NCBI RefSeq assembly: GCF_030268065.1
Contig: NZ_BSDD01000001.1
Coordinates: 124,001 to 188,000, forward strand
Direction of reading: 5' to 3'
Length of the DNA: 64,000 nt
Origin: Geothrix rubra
GTDB taxonomy: Bacteria > Acidobacteriota > Holophagae > Holophagales > Holophagaceae
Each line of letters begins with the position of its first letter. The first letter of the stretch is position 1. A program made the translations under genes and the position numbers. A model generated the notes under the pieces. That model ran no database searches. It was not told the DNA's origin and saw only the letters and a list, made by a program, of their open reading frames with translations. This document shows, one piece after another, positions 15,823-24,502 of the stretch.

Positions 15823-17927
15823 GCGCCACGAAGACCTTCCTGCTGGAGCTTCACTGCGAGGAGATCCCGGCGCGGTTTTTGAGACCGCTGCACGTCGAGT
15901 TCAATCATTCATATTTCAAGTTTATGGAGAAGGAATCGCTGCTTCCAACTGGAATGGCTGTGACTCCGTATGGAACCGTTTCGGAACCACTGCCCGACTT
16001 CATGTCCCCCAGGAAGTTGGCGTGGCGGATCCCGGGCCTTCCGGCCGCTCAGCCCGACCAGACGGAAACCCAGGTCGGTCCGCCCCAGCGCATGTGCGTG
16101 GACGAGGCCGGCAAGCCCACCATCCAGGGGCTGAAGTTCGCGGAGAAGTGGGGGGTGGAGTTCTCGGCCGTCCGCTTCGAGCAGCCGGCGGGGAAGAAGG
16201 AGCCCTGCGCGGTGGTGACGATTACGAAGCCGGGCCGGCCCACGGTGGAGCTGCTGGCGGAGGCCTTGCCGGGGCTCATCGCGGGCCTGCACGTGCCCAA
16301 GGCCATGCGCTGGGGCTCGTCGGAGTTCGAGTTTGTCCGCCCCATTCGCAACATTCTCTGCCTCTTCGGGGAGCAGGTGGTGCCCATCACCGTGGATGGC
16401 GTGGCCGCCACGAACACCACCTGGGGCCACCGTCTGTTCCATCGCCAGCATCCCGAACCGGTCAAGATCGCCACGCCGGAGTCCTACGAGGCCGCCCTGG
16501 AGGCCGCAGGGGTGGTCGTCAGCGTGGAGGTCCGGCGCCAGCGCATCGCCGCGCAGCTGGAGACCCTGGCCGCCGAGGCGGGGGGCCGCGTGGTGGCGGA
16601 TCCGGAGCTGCTGGACACCCTGGCGGAGATCGTGGAGTTCCCGAAGGTGGTGCGGGGCGACTTCCCTTCCGATTTCCTGGAACTGCCCAAGGAAGTGCTG
16701 GTGGTGAGCCTCCGGGAGCACCAGAAGGCCTTCTGCATCGAGCAGGCCGATGGTGCCCTGCTGCCCTGCTTCCTCACCGCCGCCAACCGCGAGGACGATC
16801 CCGAGGGCTTCGTGAAGGCCGGCAACGAGTGGGTGCTGAAGGCGCGGCTCTACGACGCCCGGTTCTTCTTCGCCGAGGACCGCAAGCACCCTCTGGCCGA
16901 CCGCCTGGAGAAGCTGAAGGCCCTCACCTTCCAGCGGGAGCTGGGCAGCTACCACGAGAAGACTGGCCGCGTCGTGGCCCTCACGAAGGCCCTCGCCACG
17001 CGGCTTTCGACCGATGACGCGCACATCGACCGGGCCCTAGAGGCGGCCCGCATGGCGAAGTGCGACCTGCGGACCCTCATGGTGGGCGAGTTCCCCGAGC
17101 TGCAGGGCGTCATGGGTGGCGAATACCTCCGCCACGAGGGCGCCCACGAGGAGGTCTGGAAGGCCATCAAGGAGCACTACCGCCCCATCGGCGCCGACGA
17201 CGCCATCCCGGGCACCCCGATGGGCTGCCTGCTCTCCCTCTGCGACAAGCTGGACACCGTGGCGGGCTGCTTCGCCGTGGGCCTCATCCCCAGCGGCTCG
17301 AAGGACCCCCTCGCCCTCCGCCGCGCCGGCCAGGGCATCGTGCGCATCCTGTGGGAGCAGGGCTGGCCCCTGACCCTGGCGGACCTGGTGGAAGCGGCCC
17401 TCAAGGTGGTGGCCCCGAAGGCCACGAAGCCCGAGGCCGAAACCCGCGAGGCCCTGCTGACCTTCTTCAAGGACCGCGTGGCCTACCAGCTGGAACTGGC
17501 GGGTTATGCCGGATCCGTACGTCGGTCGGCCTCCGCGGTTGGCTGGATGGACCTGGTGGCCCTCAAGGCCCGCTGCGAGGCGCTGTCCGCCTTCGCCGAG
17601 GACGCGCGCTTCGCCAGCCTCGCCCAGAGCGCCAAGCGCATCGGCAACATCCTCAAGGACGAAATGCCCATCGAGGCCTTCGAGGCCGCCGTCCTCCAGG
17701 ACGCCACCGAGAGGGCCCTGGCCGAGCGGTTGAAGGCCCTCGAGGCCACCGGCGACCACGGGACCCTCCTGGCCGCCCTCGCGGACTTGGCGGAACCCCT
17801 CGAAGCCTTCTTCACCGCCGTCATGGTGAAGTGCGACGATCCCGCCCTCCGCGCCGCCCGGCTCAGCCTCCTCCATCGCCTCCGCCAGGCCTTCCTGCGC
17901 GTGGCGGATTTCAGCCTGTGGCAGTAG
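15819..17927 (+). CDS. glyS: Glycyl-tRNA synthetase beta subunit
   Basis: 702 residues, normal length. Beta subunit of GlyRS, needed for tRNA binding. [14 protein letters not shown] at the N-terminus, [76 protein letters not shown] and [15 protein letters not shown] are all family blocks. The C-terminus holds the anticodon-binding-like region ending [16 protein letters not shown]. One odd feature is a short AT-rich tract near the 5' end (15891-15950 is 24 of 60 G+C by hand count) inside an otherwise very GC-rich gene. GTG start overlaps glyQ. Confidence 0.96.
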   Translation: MSATKTFLLELHCEEIPARFLRPLHVEFNHSYFKFMEKESLLPTGMAVTPYGTVSEPLPDFMSPRKLAWRIPGLPAAQPDQTETQVGPPQRMCVDEAGKPTIQGLKFAEKWGVEFSAVRFEQPAGKKEPCAVVTITKPGRPTVELLAEALPGLIAGLHVPKAMRWGSSEFEFVRPIRNILCLFGEQVVPITVDGVAATNTTWGHRLFHRQHPEPVKIATPESYEAALEAAGVVVSVEVRRQRIAAQLETLAAEAGGRVVADPELLDTLAEIVEFPKVVRGDFPSDFLELPKEVLVVSLREHQKAFCIEQADGALLPCFLTAANREDDPEGFVKAGNEWVLKARLYDARFFFAEDRKHPLADRLEKLKALTFQRELGSYHEKTGRVVALTKALATRLSTDDAHIDRALEAARMAKCDLRTLMVGEFPELQGVMGGEYLRHEGAHEEVWKAIKEHYRPIGADDAIPGTPMGCLLSLCDKLDTVAGCFAVGLIPSGSKDPLALRRAGQGIVRILWEQGWPLTLADLVEAALKVVAPKATKPEAETREALLTFFKDRVAYQLELAGYAGSVRRSASAVGWMDLVALKARCEALSAFAEDARFASLAQSAKRIGNILKDEMPIEAFEAAVLQDATERALAERLKALEATGDHGTLLAALADLAEPLEAFFTAVMVKCDDPALRAARLSLLHRLRQAFLRVADFSLWQ

Positions 17928-17969
17928 GTCCCCGGACCGGAGACACACGTCACAACTGATCCTAGGCCC

Positions 17970-17999
17970 TTGGAAATCGTGGGCGGATCCCTGTATGTT
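17970..17999 (+). promoter_or_regulatory. Candidate promoter for the DUF3857 gene pair
   Basis: TTGGAA (17970-17975) and TATGTT (17994-17999), 18 bp apart. The ATG at 17995 lies inside the -10 box, which supports 18034 as the real start of the next gene. Confidence 0.4.
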
Positions 18000-18033
18000 C
18001 GGAGAAACACCCGCACTCCAGGAAGGATTTGGC

Positions 18034-19980
18034 ATGCGCCACTGTTTCGCGTCGGCTTCAATGTTGGTTTGCGCTGCTTTATCGCTTCTGGCGGGTCCAG
18101 CCTTCCCTCCGGTCGGTCCAGAGGTGTGGGCCCTCCATGATTCGACCACCGAAGGGAAGGGTGCGCTGGTGCTGGAGGATCACGTCAAGATCCACTCCCG
18201 CTATGCCGAGTTCACGCAGCGCATCCGGATCCTTGCACCGGCCGGGAAGGGTGCGGCCGAATTCTCCGGATTCGACAAGGACTGTTATGACATCGCCGGC
18301 CGGACGGTATTGCCAGACGGCCAAATCATTCCCTTCTCCAGGAAGGATATGGCCACCAAGACCGTGGCGAAGGTCGGGTATGCGGAGGCGGAGCGCACCG
18401 TCGTGGTGGCGCCAGGCGTGACGGACAACTGCCTGGTGGAGATCGCGTGGAAGCAGTCCAAGCCCTACTACGATATCCAGCGGATGGCGTTCGGGCAGAT
18501 GGAGCGTCTGACGCTCTCCGGCCCCTATCCTGTCCAGAAGGTGGTCGTGGAGATCCCCAAGGCCTTCGAATGGGCCTGGCAAGTGCAGACAGGCGGAGCA
18601 CGCAAGGCCGACAGGACGGAGGAGGGCAACTTCACCGTCCTGACCCTCGAGGGGTTGCCCGGGATGGACAACCCCCCCTACAGCGTGGCGGGTCCGAGGC
18701 CCGCCTGCCGCATCATGCTCTTTCCCGTCCCGGAAAACCTTCGGTACGCGGCCTCCAAGGGGCCTGACGCCTACTGGAACGCAGTGGGACGAACAATCCT
18801 CAAAGACTATTTTGAACAGGGAATCGACAAGGGGCGGTCCTACCGGAACCTCCTGGCAACCCTTTCCGCGGGCCTTCCGGAGGCCCCGGGTCCCCGGGCC
18901 GTGGAACTGCTGAAGCGCCTGGATGGGGCCATCCAGAACACCACCTATCCCACGTACCAGGAGGAGGCTCTCCGTTCGAAGAAGGATGAGAAGGCGGAGA
19001 TCGATCCCAAGGACCTGGATGCGGCCGCGGAACGCGGCCGCACGACAGCCACGGGGATGATGTTCCTCTACTGGGAGATGCTGAAGGATCTCGGCCTCAA
19101 GCCCCAGGTCGCCATGGTGGTGGATCGGGACCGGGCGGTCTTTGATCGCAAATTGCTATGTTGGCAGCAGTTCAATGATCTTTTGATCGGCGTGGCGAAT
19201 CCTGGCGGGGACACCCTCTGGTTCGACCCGTCCCTCCGGTATGCCGCGCCAGGGGTCATCAGCCAGGACTACCAGGGCTCCACTGCCCTGGCCTTCGATC
19301 CGCAGAACTGGGAAGCCAAGGCCTTCCACGTTCCGGTCCAGGGATCCGCGGTGAATCAGCGCCGTTTCGACTACACGCTCGACCTGGGAGAGGACGAGGA
19401 TCGCTTCACCCTTCGTGCTTCCCTCACCGGGCTCCCGGAATACGGGGAGCGCCGGACGTTCATGGCCCTCGGGCAGAAGGAGCAGAACCGCGCACTTCAG
19501 GACCGGCTTGAGCAGAAGTTCAAGGGCGTCACCTTCACCAAGGCGCAGGTCGAGCATGTTGTCGACCCCACCCAGAATGTGGCCTGGAGCGTCGAGGGGC
19601 GGATCGAACGGGATTCGGGCCGCCGACGCACAGTAGATCCGTTTCCGGCGAATGCATGGGCCCTCTGGATTCCCGACCGGCTGGATCCCGTCCGCAAGGA
19701 ACCCATCGTTTTCCCGTATGCAAGTGCCTTCCAGGAAAAGAGCCGGTTCCGCATCCCCAAGGGGTACCGGCTCGGCGCCGTGCCGCCCTACAGCCAGGCC
19801 AATGCCTTTGGGCGGGTCGACTGGTCCATGGATCTCCAGGAGGGGGACCTCTGTGCCGTGACGGTCAAGGTGGAGCTCAGCCGGCCCATCGCAGGGGCGT
19901 CGGATTATGAGGCCTTCAAGGCCTTCCTGGGCTGGGTCAGGGAAGCCTGTGGGAGGACCCTCATCCTGGAGCGCCTGTGA
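18034..19980 (+). CDS. DUF3857/transglutaminase-like secreted protein, catalytic residues lost
   Basis: 648 residues with a signal peptide (ASASMLVCAALSLLAG). A DUF3857-type beta domain (about 30-240) is followed by a transglutaminase-like domain. In the intact family the catalytic Cys lies in RYGDCKD and the His in FNHVIVAV. Here the aligned segments read ERGRTTATG and QFNDLLIGV, so both Cys and His are missing, while the Asp-bearing FDPSLR remains. It is therefore probably a pseudoenzyme, binding rather than cleaving or linking peptides. AGGAAGG lies 7 nt before ATG 18034. The stop overlaps the GTG start of the next, intact, paralogue. Confidence 0.78.
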   Translation: MRHCFASASMLVCAALSLLAGPAFPPVGPEVWALHDSTTEGKGALVLEDHVKIHSRYAEFTQRIRILAPAGKGAAEFSGFDKDCYDIAGRTVLPDGQIIPFSRKDMATKTVAKVGYAEAERTVVVAPGVTDNCLVEIAWKQSKPYYDIQRMAFGQMERLTLSGPYPVQKVVVEIPKAFEWAWQVQTGGARKADRTEEGNFTVLTLEGLPGMDNPPYSVAGPRPACRIMLFPVPENLRYAASKGPDAYWNAVGRTILKDYFEQGIDKGRSYRNLLATLSAGLPEAPGPRAVELLKRLDGAIQNTTYPTYQEEALRSKKDEKAEIDPKDLDAAAERGRTTATGMMFLYWEMLKDLGLKPQVAMVVDRDRAVFDRKLLCWQQFNDLLIGVANPGGDTLWFDPSLRYAAPGVISQDYQGSTALAFDPQNWEAKAFHVPVQGSAVNQRRFDYTLDLGEDEDRFTLRASLTGLPEYGERRTFMALGQKEQNRALQDRLEQKFKGVTFTKAQVEHVVDPTQNVAWSVEGRIERDSGRRRTVDPFPANAWALWIPDRLDPVRKEPIVFPYASAFQEKSRFRIPKGYRLGAVPPYSQANAFGRVDWSMDLQEGDLCAVTVKVELSRPIAGASDYEAFKAFLGWVREACGRTLILERL

Positions 19981-21953
19981 ATCGAGCGCGGGTGCTCCTT
20001 TGTCTGACGTTCTCATTCATCCTGCTGGGGGCGCCGAATGTGGACAAGCTGCCCTCGTGGGCCCGCGAATCCGCCCGGGAGGGCGTTCTGGTTGATCCCC
20101 CCGCCGGGGCTGATGCCTGGGTGCTGCTCGACCGCACGGAGTTCGCCTACGCCGGATCCGGGGAGGTGCGGCAGCGGCGCTACCGGTTGGTGCGCATCCT
20201 GTCGGAACGGGGCCTGGACGAGTCGATCTACGTCATAAGGGGGCTCGGGGGCAAGGGTAATCGGATCAAGCGGCTGAGGGGCTGGAACTGTCGCCCGGAT
20301 GGCGAGGTGACCAAGCTGGATCAGGACAAAGTGGTCACGGTGGACAGCGATGACGACGACGAGATCACGACCGGACACGCCACCTTGGCCCGGCTGCCCA
20401 GGGTCGTGCAGGGGAGCCTGGTGGCCTTCGAAAGCGAACAGGTGGTCAATCTGGTCGCCGGGCCCGGGGCCACGGTCACCGCGATGCAGTCCAACCCGGT
20501 GCGCCGCTGGGAACTCGAACTGGCGACCTCAGATGGCTGGTTCACCGACCTGAAGGGCGTCCAGATGCGGCTGGAGACCCGGGACTTCAAACCGTGGCTC
20601 GGCCTGGATGACGTGCGGGATGGCACCCGGGTCCTCCTCAAGGATGTACCGGCCCTGCCCAAGGATGAACTCGCGACGCCGGATCTCATGAACGTCCTGC
20701 CACGCGTCCATCTCCGATTCATCGACGCGACACAGTCCGCCGCACCGGTCCTGGATGCCTGGGATTCCATCGCCCGCTGGGAGGAAGCACAGTTCCGGAA
20801 GAGCAGCCCCGCGATGCGGCTTCCGGGCGTCGCGCCCCTTCCCTCTCTCGTGGGACTGCGGGCGGTCATGGGCTGGATCTCCCACCAGGTGGCGTACCGC
20901 AAGGTCTACCTGACCCCGGAGCGCGGCTGGGTCCCCGAGAATGCCGAGGAGGTGGCCCGGAAACGCTACGGAGACTGCAAGGACATGACGGCGTTGTTCC
21001 TCGCCGCGGCGCGGGGGGCCGGGTTCGAGGCCTTCCCGGTGCTTGCCCGGATCATCACTGGCCGGATCCCCGCGGACCAGCCTGTCGGGCCCGACGCCTT
21101 CAACCACGTGATCGTCGCAGTCCGCCTCCCGTCGTCCTTCGGGTTGCCGGCGGAGATGGCGACCCCGAAGGGACGGTTCCTGCTGGCGGATCCCACGGAT
21201 GCGTTCACCCCTCTGGGGCAGCTCGGGGATGCGCATCGGAACCGACGGGTCATGATCTGCCTTCCTGACGGGGCGCAATGGGTCCAGGTTCCGGCCACCG
21301 CGGTGCTTCGCCCGGAATTCGAGGCCCAGATCGATGGGCAGGTGGATGCCGGCGGGCGCCTCAAGGGGCGACTGGTTCTCCAAGAGGTCGGGGACGCCAT
21401 GGGGCTGAGGTCCGCCTTTTCGGAGGGAACTCCGACGGCGAGGAAGGATCGCCTGGGGTCTCTCCTTTCGCTGCCCTTGGATGCCCAGTGGACGCTCCGC
21501 GAGGCATCGGACCCCCGGGAGCTGACCCAGCCCCTCCGGGTGGTCCTGGATCTGGATTATCCCGGCGCCCTCCGAAGGGAGGGGCGGGACTGGGTCCTCT
21601 CCGACTTCCTATTCCCCTCGGTTCCCACGGCCATCCAGCGGCCCGGCACGCCCCGGTGCTATCCGGTCGCATGGACCGGATGGCTCCGGTGGACCGTGGG
21701 GGGACGCCTGAGCCTTCCCGATCCCGCCTATCGGCCGGTCCTGGCGGCTTCCCGGGGAGAGAGCCCATTCAGGACCTGGACCTGGAAGGCGGAGGTCGCC
21801 AGAGGGGTGTGGACGTTCGGGTTCACCCAGGAGCGTCAGGACGCCTGGTTCGATTTTGAACATCGAGAGGACGGGGTCCGCGCGGCCAAGAAGGATCGGA
21901 GCCGATACCGGGAACTCCTCGACGAGGCGCCCGCCTTGAGGCTGGGGCCATGA
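19977..21953 (+). CDS. DUF3857/transglutaminase-like secreted protein with intact triad
   Basis: 658 residues. A hydrophobic N-terminus (VLLCLTFSFILLGAP) suggests export. The DUF3857 region contains GLDESIYVIRGLGGKGNRIKRL and an acidic DSDDDDE run. The transglutaminase core has RKRYGDCKDMTALFLAAARGAGFEAF (Cys), DAFNHVIVAVRL (His) and FLLADPTD (Asp), a complete Cys-His-Asp triad. Such proteins are periplasmic in Bacteroidota and Acidobacteriota, with no proven substrate. GTG 19977 overlaps the stop of the inactive paralogue, with GGAG 5 nt upstream, so the two are made together and may form one complex (inference). Confidence 0.8.
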   Translation: MNRARVLLCLTFSFILLGAPNVDKLPSWARESAREGVLVDPPAGADAWVLLDRTEFAYAGSGEVRQRRYRLVRILSERGLDESIYVIRGLGGKGNRIKRLRGWNCRPDGEVTKLDQDKVVTVDSDDDDEITTGHATLARLPRVVQGSLVAFESEQVVNLVAGPGATVTAMQSNPVRRWELELATSDGWFTDLKGVQMRLETRDFKPWLGLDDVRDGTRVLLKDVPALPKDELATPDLMNVLPRVHLRFIDATQSAAPVLDAWDSIARWEEAQFRKSSPAMRLPGVAPLPSLVGLRAVMGWISHQVAYRKVYLTPERGWVPENAEEVARKRYGDCKDMTALFLAAARGAGFEAFPVLARIITGRIPADQPVGPDAFNHVIVAVRLPSSFGLPAEMATPKGRFLLADPTDAFTPLGQLGDAHRNRRVMICLPDGAQWVQVPATAVLRPEFEAQIDGQVDAGGRLKGRLVLQEVGDAMGLRSAFSEGTPTARKDRLGSLLSLPLDAQWTLREASDPRELTQPLRVVLDLDYPGALRREGRDWVLSDFLFPSVPTAIQRPGTPRCYPVAWTGWLRWTVGGRLSLPDPAYRPVLAASRGESPFRTWTWKAEVARGVWTFGFTQERQDAWFDFEHREDGVRAAKKDRSRYRELLDEAPALRLGP

Positions 21954-22291
21954 AAGGATGCCCCTGCGCGGGTTGATCACTCAGGAAGGGTGCGCTCCGA
22001 GGCCGCTGGAGGTGGCCGATCCTACGCGAATGGGTGTCGCCCATTGGGGCCACCCTGGATTCGGACTTCCCGCTTTTCTGGTCCGGTAGGGACTCCCGCG
22101 TTCAGGGAGGCGAGAGGGGAGTTGCCTCTGCTTCCCGCCAACGCCAAGAAGGCCTGGAAGAAGGCAGAAGCGAGCGTGATCACCACTTGGCATATACCGA
22201 CGAGGTCCTGGTCTTGCAGTCCATCCCCGGCGGGAATCCGGAGGCGGGCCTGTACACTAGGACTCCGGTCCCCGGACCCGGCGGGAGTCCC
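21954..22291 (+). promoter_or_regulatory. Structured, gene-free leader region before guaA
   Basis: 338 nt without a supported gene. It contains GGTGGCC/GGCCACC (22011-22017, 22049-22055) enclosing AATGGG/CCCATT (22030-22035, 22041-22046). ACTCCC (22092-22097) can pair with either of two G-rich partners (GGGAG at 22105-22109 or GGGAGT at 22117-22122). Just before the ATG, GGACTCC (22260-22266) pairs with GGAGTCC (22284-22290) around GGTCC-CC-GGACC. This last hairpin buries the GGGAG ribosome site. TACACT (22253-22258) is a possible -10. A riboswitch class was not recognised. Confidence 0.5.
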
Positions 22292-23821
22292 ATGCACCAC
22301 GAACGCATCGCGATCATCGACTACGGCAGCCAGTACACGCGGCTCATCACGCGGCGGCTGCGGGAGCTGGGGGCCTTCGGGCTGGTGTACAACTCCAACG
22401 CCACGGCGGCGGAGATCGCGGGAAAGGACCTGAAGGGCGTGATCCTCTCCGGCGGACCGAATTCGGTGCTGGAGCCCGGGGCACCGGGCCTGGATCCGGC
22501 CATCCTGGCGCTGGGCGTGCCCATCCTGGGCATCTGCTACGGCCAGCAGCTGCTGGCGCGCGACCTCGGCGGCCAGATCCACCGCAGCACCAGCCGCGAG
22601 TACGGCAAGGCGGAGATCACCGCCGTACCCGAGGGTTCGATGCTCTTCGCGGGGCTGCCCCACCAGCAGCAGGTGTGGATGAGCCACGGCGACCATGTGG
22701 AGGTGGCGCCGGCCGGCTTCACTGTCACCGCGAAGACCCCCAGCGTGCCCGTGGCGGCCATGGAGGACCCGAAGCGGCGCCTCTACTGCCTCCAGTTCCA
22801 CCCCGAGGTCACCCACAGCGCCCAGGGCACGCCCCTGCTGCTCAACTTCCTCAAGTCCTGCGGCATGGCCCTGGACTGGAATGCGGGCAACTTCATCGAG
22901 GAGAAGGTGCAGGTCATCCGCGAGCAGGTGGGGAAGGGCACCGTGGTGCTGGGCCTCAGTGGCGGCGTGGATTCCAGCGTGGCGGCCCTGCTGCTGCACA
23001 AGGCCATCGGCGACCAGCTCACCTGCGTGTTCGTGGACCACGGCCTGCTGCGCAAGGACGAGATGAAGCAGGTCCAGGCCTACTTCGCCCCCTTCGAGCT
23101 GAAGGTGAACTGGGTGGACGCCTCCGACGAGTTCCTGGGGGCCCTGGCCGGCGTCACCGACCCCGAGCAGAAGCGGAAGATCATCGGCGGCAAGTTCATC
23201 GAGGTCTTCGAGCGCGAGGCGGGGAAGGTGAAGGCCGACTTCCTGGGCCAGGGCACCACCTACCCGGACGTGATCGAAAGCAGCGGCATCGGCGGCGCCA
23301 TCCTGGTGAAGTCCCACCACAACGTGGGCGGCCTGCCGGAGCGCATGAAGCTGAAGCTGGTGGAGCCCCTCCGCGAGCTGTTCAAGGACGAGGTCCGCGC
23401 CACGGGCCTGGCCCTGGGCCTGCCCGAGGAGATGAACCAGCGGCATCCCTTCCCGGGACCGGGCCTGGCCGTGCGCCTGCCCGGCGCCATCACCCGGGAG
23501 CGGGTGACCATCCTCCAGAACGCGGACGCGATTTTCATGCAGGAGCTGAAGGACAGCGGCTGGTACCGGAAGACCAGCCAGGCCTTCGCCGTGCTGCTGC
23601 CCGTGCAGACCGTGGGCATCATGGGCGACGAGCGCACCTTCGAGTGGATGTGCGCCCTGCGGGCCGTGACCAGCGAGGACTTCATGACCGCCGACTGGGC
23701 CCGCCTGCCCCACGAGCTGCTGGACCGCATCGCCCAGCGGATCGTCCGCGAGGTGAAGGGCATCAACCGGGTGGTGTTCGACATCACCTCCAAGCCGCCG
23801 GCGACGATCGAGTATGAATAG
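22292..23821 (+). CDS. guaA: GMP synthase (glutamine-hydrolysing)
   Basis: 509 residues. Converts XMP to GMP with glutamine and ATP. Domains: class I glutamine amidotransferase (about 1-190) with the nucleophile in [11 protein letters not shown] and the His/Glu in FHPEVTH; ATP pyrophosphatase domain with the PP-loop [15 protein letters not shown]-terminal dimerisation domain ending [19 protein letters not shown]. Start at the ATG giving the normal [16 protein letters not shown]-terminus; a longer in-frame extension to 22034 is not conserved-looking. Its last 140 bp are repeated 92 bp downstream. In this copy the Tyr codon is TAT, which creates an ATG overlapping the stop. Confidence 0.97.
   Translation: MHHERIAIIDYGSQYTRLITRRLRELGAFGLVYNSNATAAEIAGKDLKGVILSGGPNSVLEPGAPGLDPAILALGVPILGICYGQQLLARDLGGQIHRSTSREYGKAEITAVPEGSMLFAGLPHQQQVWMSHGDHVEVAPAGFTVTAKTPSVPVAAMEDPKRRLYCLQFHPEVTHSAQGTPLLLNFLKSCGMALDWNAGNFIEEKVQVIREQVGKGTVVLGLSGGVDSSVAALLLHKAIGDQLTCVFVDHGLLRKDEMKQVQAYFAPFELKVNWVDASDEFLGALAGVTDPEQKRKIIGGKFIEVFEREAGKVKADFLGQGTTYPDVIESSGIGGAILVKSHHNVGGLPERMKLKLVEPLRELFKDEVRATGLALGLPEEMNQRHPFPGPGLAVRLPGAITRERVTILQNADAIFMQELKDSGWYRKTSQAFAVLLPVQTVGIMGDERTFEWMCALRAVTSEDFMTADWARLPHELLDRIAQRIVREVKGINRVVFDITSKPPATIEYE
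23682..23821 (+). repeat. 140-bp direct repeat, copy 1 (guaA 3' end)
   Basis: The last 140 bp of guaA. The same sequence recurs at 23914-24053 at a constant offset of 232 bp with two mismatches seen: GCCGGCG/GCCCGCG and TAT/TAC. Homology begins at TCATGACC and ends exactly with the stop TAG. Confidence 0.95.
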
Positions 23822-23913
23822 CCTGGCCGCTCAGATCTCACGGCCGCACATCCTGTGCGGCCGCCCTTCGGGCCATCGCTCCGCGACGGTGGCCCTCCGC
23901 TCCTGCTCCGGGC
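23822..23913 (+). mobile_element. 92-bp hairpin spacer between duplicated guaA ends
   Basis: Non-coding insert between the two repeat copies. CGGCCGCACA (23841-23850) pairs perfectly with TGTGCGGCCG (23854-23863) around a TCC loop. It is followed by GCCC-TTC-GGGC (23863-23873) and an imperfect GGCCA/TGGCC stem. It could be a small palindromic mobile element or the scar of an excised island; no transposase or integrase is present. The classification is inference. Confidence 0.5.
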
Positions 23914-24053
23914 TCATGACCGCCGACTGGGCCCGCCTGCCCCACGAGCTGCTGGACCGCATCGCCCAGCGGATCGTCCGCGAGGTGAAGGGCATCAACC
24001 GGGTGGTGTTCGACATCACCTCCAAGCCGCCCGCGACGATCGAGTACGAATAG
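23914..24053 (+). repeat. 140-bp direct repeat, copy 2 (guaA 3' end)
   Basis: Second copy, contiguous with the downstream gene. Its TAG (24051-24053) overlaps that gene's GTG start (TAGTG). This is probably the ancestral guaA/downstream junction, so an insertion event re-made the guaA end upstream. Confidence 0.95.
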
Positions 24054-24499
24054 TGGCCAAGCGACAGGAACCCGTCCGCAAGTCCGTCAAGGACACCCTG
24101 GAGGACCTGCTGGCGGGGCACCGCGAGGCGGCCTTCAGCGGGCCCGGGTCTGCCCTGAAGTACCTGCGCCGCACCTTCGAGGGGCAGGCGAGCCTGCCCA
24201 ATGCGGTGAAGGCCGTGGCCTACGACCTCCAGGCCGAAGCCCAGGCGCAGACGGGCGACTGGGAGGCCTGCGCGGCCTCCGTGGGCCAGGCCCTCGGCTA
24301 CCTGCCGGACCTGGAGGCGGCCTTCCCGCACGAGTTCCGGCGCATGCTGGAGGGGATGACGTGCTTGGAGCGGGGCATCCAGGCCCACAGCGAGCTGGGG
24401 GACTTCCACGCCGCGCTGGAACTCTGCGAGCGGGCCCTGGCGCTGGATCTGGGCGCGCACTACGCGGCGAAGCGGGATTCCCTGGATTGGGCCCGGTAG
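24053..24499 (+). CDS. Hypothetical protein with TPR-like helices
   Basis: 148 residues, start GTG 24053 overlapping the stop of the duplicated guaA end. The N-terminus is basic (AKRQEPVRKSVK). The rest is all-helical: ALKYLRRTFEGQASLPNAVKAVAYDLQAEAQAQTG-type segments and, near the C-terminus, SELGDFHAALELCERALAL, which resembles one tetratricopeptide repeat. No catalytic motif. Before the guaA duplication it would have been translationally coupled directly to guaA. Function unknown. Confidence 0.65.
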   Translation: MAKRQEPVRKSVKDTLEDLLAGHREAAFSGPGSALKYLRRTFEGQASLPNAVKAVAYDLQAEAQAQTGDWEACAASVGQALGYLPDLEAAFPHEFRRMLEGMTCLERGIQAHSELGDFHAALELCERALALDLGAHYAAKRDSLDWAR

Positions 24500-24502
24500 G
24501 AC

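Larger units (their letters stand above)
23814..24053 (+). pseudogene. 79-codon frame reading through the hairpin spacer into a guaA C-terminal copy
   Basis: The ATG at 23814 overlaps the guaA stop (ATGAATAG), a stop-start arrangement that could allow re-initiation. The frame gives 33 new residues and then 46 residues of the GuaA dimerisation domain ([20 protein letters not shown] and onward), ending with a TAG that overlaps the GTG start of the next gene. The duplicated part is in its native frame and nearly unmutated. I regard it as a truncated guaA duplicate; expression is possible but unproven. Confidence 0.5.

Noticed and set aside
22034-22291. N-terminal extension of guaA from an upstream ATG
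   Set aside because: The extra 86 residues look like shadow translation, and the family N-terminus begins exactly at [12 protein letters not shown] (22292).
23822-24053. Assembly artefact as the full explanation for the guaA duplication
   Set aside because: The copies differ at two positions and the insert contains unique sequence; still, read-level confirmation is needed, so this is only provisionally rejected.
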